Assembly (NCBI GenBank): GCA_904420435.1
Contig: CAJFVK010000008.1
Coordinates: forward strand, 1 to 36,418
Length of the DNA: 36,418 bases
DNA from: an uncultured Oscillospiraceae bacterium
Lineage (GTDB): Bacteria > Bacillota > Clostridia > Oscillospirales > Oscillospiraceae
Direction: 5' to 3'
A program made the position numbers and the translations under genes. The notes under the pieces were generated by a model. It was not told the DNA's origin, did not search any database, and worked only from the letters and a program-made list of their open reading frames with translations. Positions 34,337-36,418 of this stretch are shown piece by piece. How positions within the stretch are numbered: position 1 is the first letter of the stretch; each line of letters starts with the position of its first letter.

Positions 34337-34894
34337 TTGAAACGAAAAATTGCACTTGTACTCGCTGTCCTTGCGGCCGCCGGCCTGCTCTCTGCCTGCG
34401 GCGCTCAAGCTGCTTCACCCTCTTCTCCAGCCATTTCCTCCGACCAGATTTTAGTGGCTTATTTCTCCAACAGCGGAAATACTGAGGAGGTGGCCCAGCT
34501 GATCGCGGAGCGGACCGGTGGGACTTTGGCTGAGATCCAGCGGGCTGTCCCCTATGACGACCTCCAGGCTGAGGCGGAGGAGGAGATCAACGCGGGCGCG
34601 CGTCCGGAGATCACGGTGGATGTGGAGGATATCAGCGATTATGAGATGATCTTTGTGGGCTATCCCATCTGGTGGGACGAGGCCCCGGCCATGATCTCCA
34701 CCTTTCTGGCCTCCTTCGATTTTGACGGGAAAACCATCGTGCCCTTCTGCACCAGCGCCAGCGACGACATCGACAACAGCCTGCACATTTTTATCGAGCT
34801 GTGTCCCGGCACCACCATCGCCGAGGGGCTGACCGCCAATGATTTGGACGACGTTGAGCCCTGGCTGGATACGCTTGGCGTATTGGCCGATTAA
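34337..34894 (+). CDS. Lipoprotein flavodoxin (second)
   Basis: 185 aa, TTG start; lipobox LLSAC; ILVAYFSNSGNTEEVAQLIAERTGG, FVGYPIWWDEAPAMISTFL, KTIVPFCTSASDDIDNS. Confidence 0.92.
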   Translation: MKRKIALVLAVLAAAGLLSACGAQAASPSSPAISSDQILVAYFSNSGNTEEVAQLIAERTGGTLAEIQRAVPYDDLQAEAEEEINAGARPEITVDVEDISDYEMIFVGYPIWWDEAPAMISTFLASFDFDGKTIVPFCTSASDDIDNSLHIFIELCPGTTIAEGLTANDLDDVEPWLDTLGVLAD

Positions 34895-35023
34895 AAGGAA
34901 GCGCCGAGGCTGCGGCGGGCGACTCCCGGTATGGCTCCGCCCCCGCTGGGGGCGCCTGAATCGGAAACAGTTTCAAAATCGTTGAACTTCTGTTTATCTC
35001 CTGTTTAACAGCGGGGGGTAAAC

Positions 35024-35593
35024 TCAATACCTGACCACGCTGGACATCCCCTCGCAGATCAGCCTGGTGGCCAGCTGGATGACCTCTTCCAGCGAGAGCC
35101 GCTTGCCGTCCGCCACCCACTGGCGGTAGAGAATGGCCGTGATGCTGCCGTAGTAGGCAAAGATGATATTTTCGGAAGCCTCATCCAGGCCAAAGGCTCC
35201 CCGGTTCATCAGCTTCCGGTATCCCATTACCTGCTGGTTGATGCGGTCGTAGAGAAACTGATAGCTTCCGCTGCACAGCAGCCGGTCCTGGAGGGGAGAC
35301 TGCTCGGCCATATACTCGAAGAACACCCGGATCATCCGCCGGATATCCGCCATCTTCGAGTAAGACACCTGCTTTTCAATGATCTCCCCGGCGATCTCGT
35401 CCTGGAGCTCCCGGAGCAGCGCCTCGATGGAGTCGTAGTGCAGATAAAAGGTATTTCGGTTGATCATGGCCCGCTGGGTCAGTTCCTTGATGGTGATGTC
35501 CGGATAGTCCATCTCCATGATCATGGCACAGAAGGCGTCCCGGATCGCCTTCCGGGTGCGGATCACCCGCAGATCGGTCTTTTTTGGTTCCAT
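35024..35593 (-). CDS. TetR/AcrR-family transcriptional regulator
   Basis: From ATG 35593; RTRKAIRDAFCAMIMEMDYPDITIKELTQRAMINRNTFYLHYDSIEALL HTH; ligand domain follows. Confidence 0.9.
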   Translation of the reverse strand: MEPKKTDLRVIRTRKAIRDAFCAMIMEMDYPDITIKELTQRAMINRNTFYLHYDSIEALLRELQDEIAGEIIEKQVSYSKMADIRRMIRVFFEYMAEQSPLQDRLLCSGSYQFLYDRINQQVMGYRKLMNRGAFGLDEASENIIFAYYGSITAILYRQWVADGKRLSLEEVIQLATRLICEGMSSVVRY

Positions 35594-35680
35594 CGGAGCA
35601 GCCTCCCTGAATTTTTTGTGACTTCCTGGGCGTTTTGTGAAGAAATGCCGCATATTGGGCAAAGCGGGCCCAGCCTCCCA

Positions 35681-35710
35681 TTGATTTTTGTTTTGCCCCT
35701 GCACTATGAT
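35681..35710 (+). promoter_or_regulatory. Candidate promoter of the cytosolic flavodoxin gene
   Basis: TTGATT-N18-TATGAT; -10 overlaps the dyad TGCAC-TATGAT-GTGCA (35700-35715). Confidence 0.5.
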
Positions 35711-35742
35711 GTGCACAAGCCTAATAAAAAGCGCGAGATTAT

Positions 35743-35755
35743 TATATGGCATATA
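35743..35755. promoter_or_regulatory. Palindrome in the tetR-flavodoxin divergent intergenic region (candidate operator)
   Basis: TATATG-G-CATATA. Confidence 0.4.
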
Positions 35756-35788
35756 TGAGGGTACGTCAAGCAGGGAGCGTGAAGAACA

Positions 35789-36280
35789 ATGGGCAAGAAA
35801 CTGATCGTCTATTATTCCATGGACGGAAATACCAGGCAAATTGCGGAGCGCATCCAGGCAGAAACCGGCATTCCCCTGATCCGGCTGGACACGGTGGAGC
35901 CCTATACGGGAACGGATGAGGAGATCATCGCCCAGGGACAGGACGAGGTAAACCGGGGCTTCCGCCCGGAACTAAAGCCCCTGGGCTTTGATCCGGAGGA
36001 GTATGACACGTTTCTGGTGGGGACGCCCACCTGGTGGTACACCATGGCCTCCCCCGTCCTCAGCTTTCTTCATCTGGTGGACTGGAAAGGAAAAATCCTG
36101 GTCCCGTTCCAGACCCACGCCGGCTGGCCGGGACACTGCCTGGAGGACATGGAGCGGGCCTGTCCGGGCGCGGAGGTCCGGTATCCCAAGAAGATCCAGT
36201 TCAGCCCCCAGCAGTTTGGGAAGCTGGTGACGCCCCAGAGTGAAGTGGAGTCATGGATTGCGGCGCTGAAAACATGGTAA
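35789..36280 (+). CDS. Cytosolic flavodoxin
   Basis: 163 aa; KLIVYYSMDGNTRQIAERIQAETG, FLVGTPTWWYTMASPVLSFL, KILVPFQTHAGWPGHC. Confidence 0.9.
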   Translation: MGKKLIVYYSMDGNTRQIAERIQAETGIPLIRLDTVEPYTGTDEEIIAQGQDEVNRGFRPELKPLGFDPEEYDTFLVGTPTWWYTMASPVLSFLHLVDWKGKILVPFQTHAGWPGHCLEDMERACPGAEVRYPKKIQFSPQQFGKLVTPQSEVESWIAALKTW

Positions 36281-36362
36281 GAGGTGCTGCGGCGGACACA
36301 GCAGGCTGGCGGAGAGCATCAGCGCCAACCGGCAAATTGCATCTTTGAAGGAGGTTTTTATC

Positions 36363-36418
36363 ATGAACGAGTTTGTCTATACCTATCCTACCGCCGTCTA
36401 CTTTGGCGAGGGCGCGGC
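36363..36418 (+). CDS. N-terminus of an iron-containing alcohol dehydrogenase (truncated by window)
   Basis: MNEFVYTYPTAVYFGEGA, typical N-terminus of Fe-ADH family; AAGGAGG upstream. Confidence 0.65.
   Translation, partial: MNEFVYTYPTAVYFGEGA

Overview
GC-rich bacterial window, probably from an Oscillospiraceae/Clostridia gut anaerobe (inferred from gene content and style, not tested). Left to right it contains: the 3' end of an SLH-anchored 5'-nucleotidase; an HD-domain protein; an ssnA - small ORF - ygfK operon (minus strand); upp; tsaE-tsaB; a rodA/ftsW-family gene; a lysine riboswitch followed by dapA-dapB-dapH; a divergent M20 amidohydrolase; a response regulator with a degenerate receiver; a two-component system followed by a NEW3-domain protein and an ABC-2 exporter; a second two-component system, a CatA-type chloramphenicol acetyltransferase and an ABC exporter with a permease/M1-peptidase fusion; an orphan response regulator with an EamA transporter; and a flavin-centred redox cluster (two lipoprotein flavodoxins, a DUF4405-like His-rich membrane protein, an ApbE-alpha/beta hydrolase fusion lipoprotein, a TetR regulator, a cytosolic flavodoxin and the start of an iron-type alcohol dehydrogenase). 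Non-coding structure worth a second look: two dense hairpin arrays (1720-2101 and 5494-5762), the second interleaved with a diverged duplicate of the ssnA 3' end; a promoter + leader + intrinsic terminator upstream of ssnA that resembles an attenuator or riboswitch; and a leader ORF overlapping an 11-bp inverted repeat upstream of cat. All family calls are from reading the protein sequences; no database search was run.
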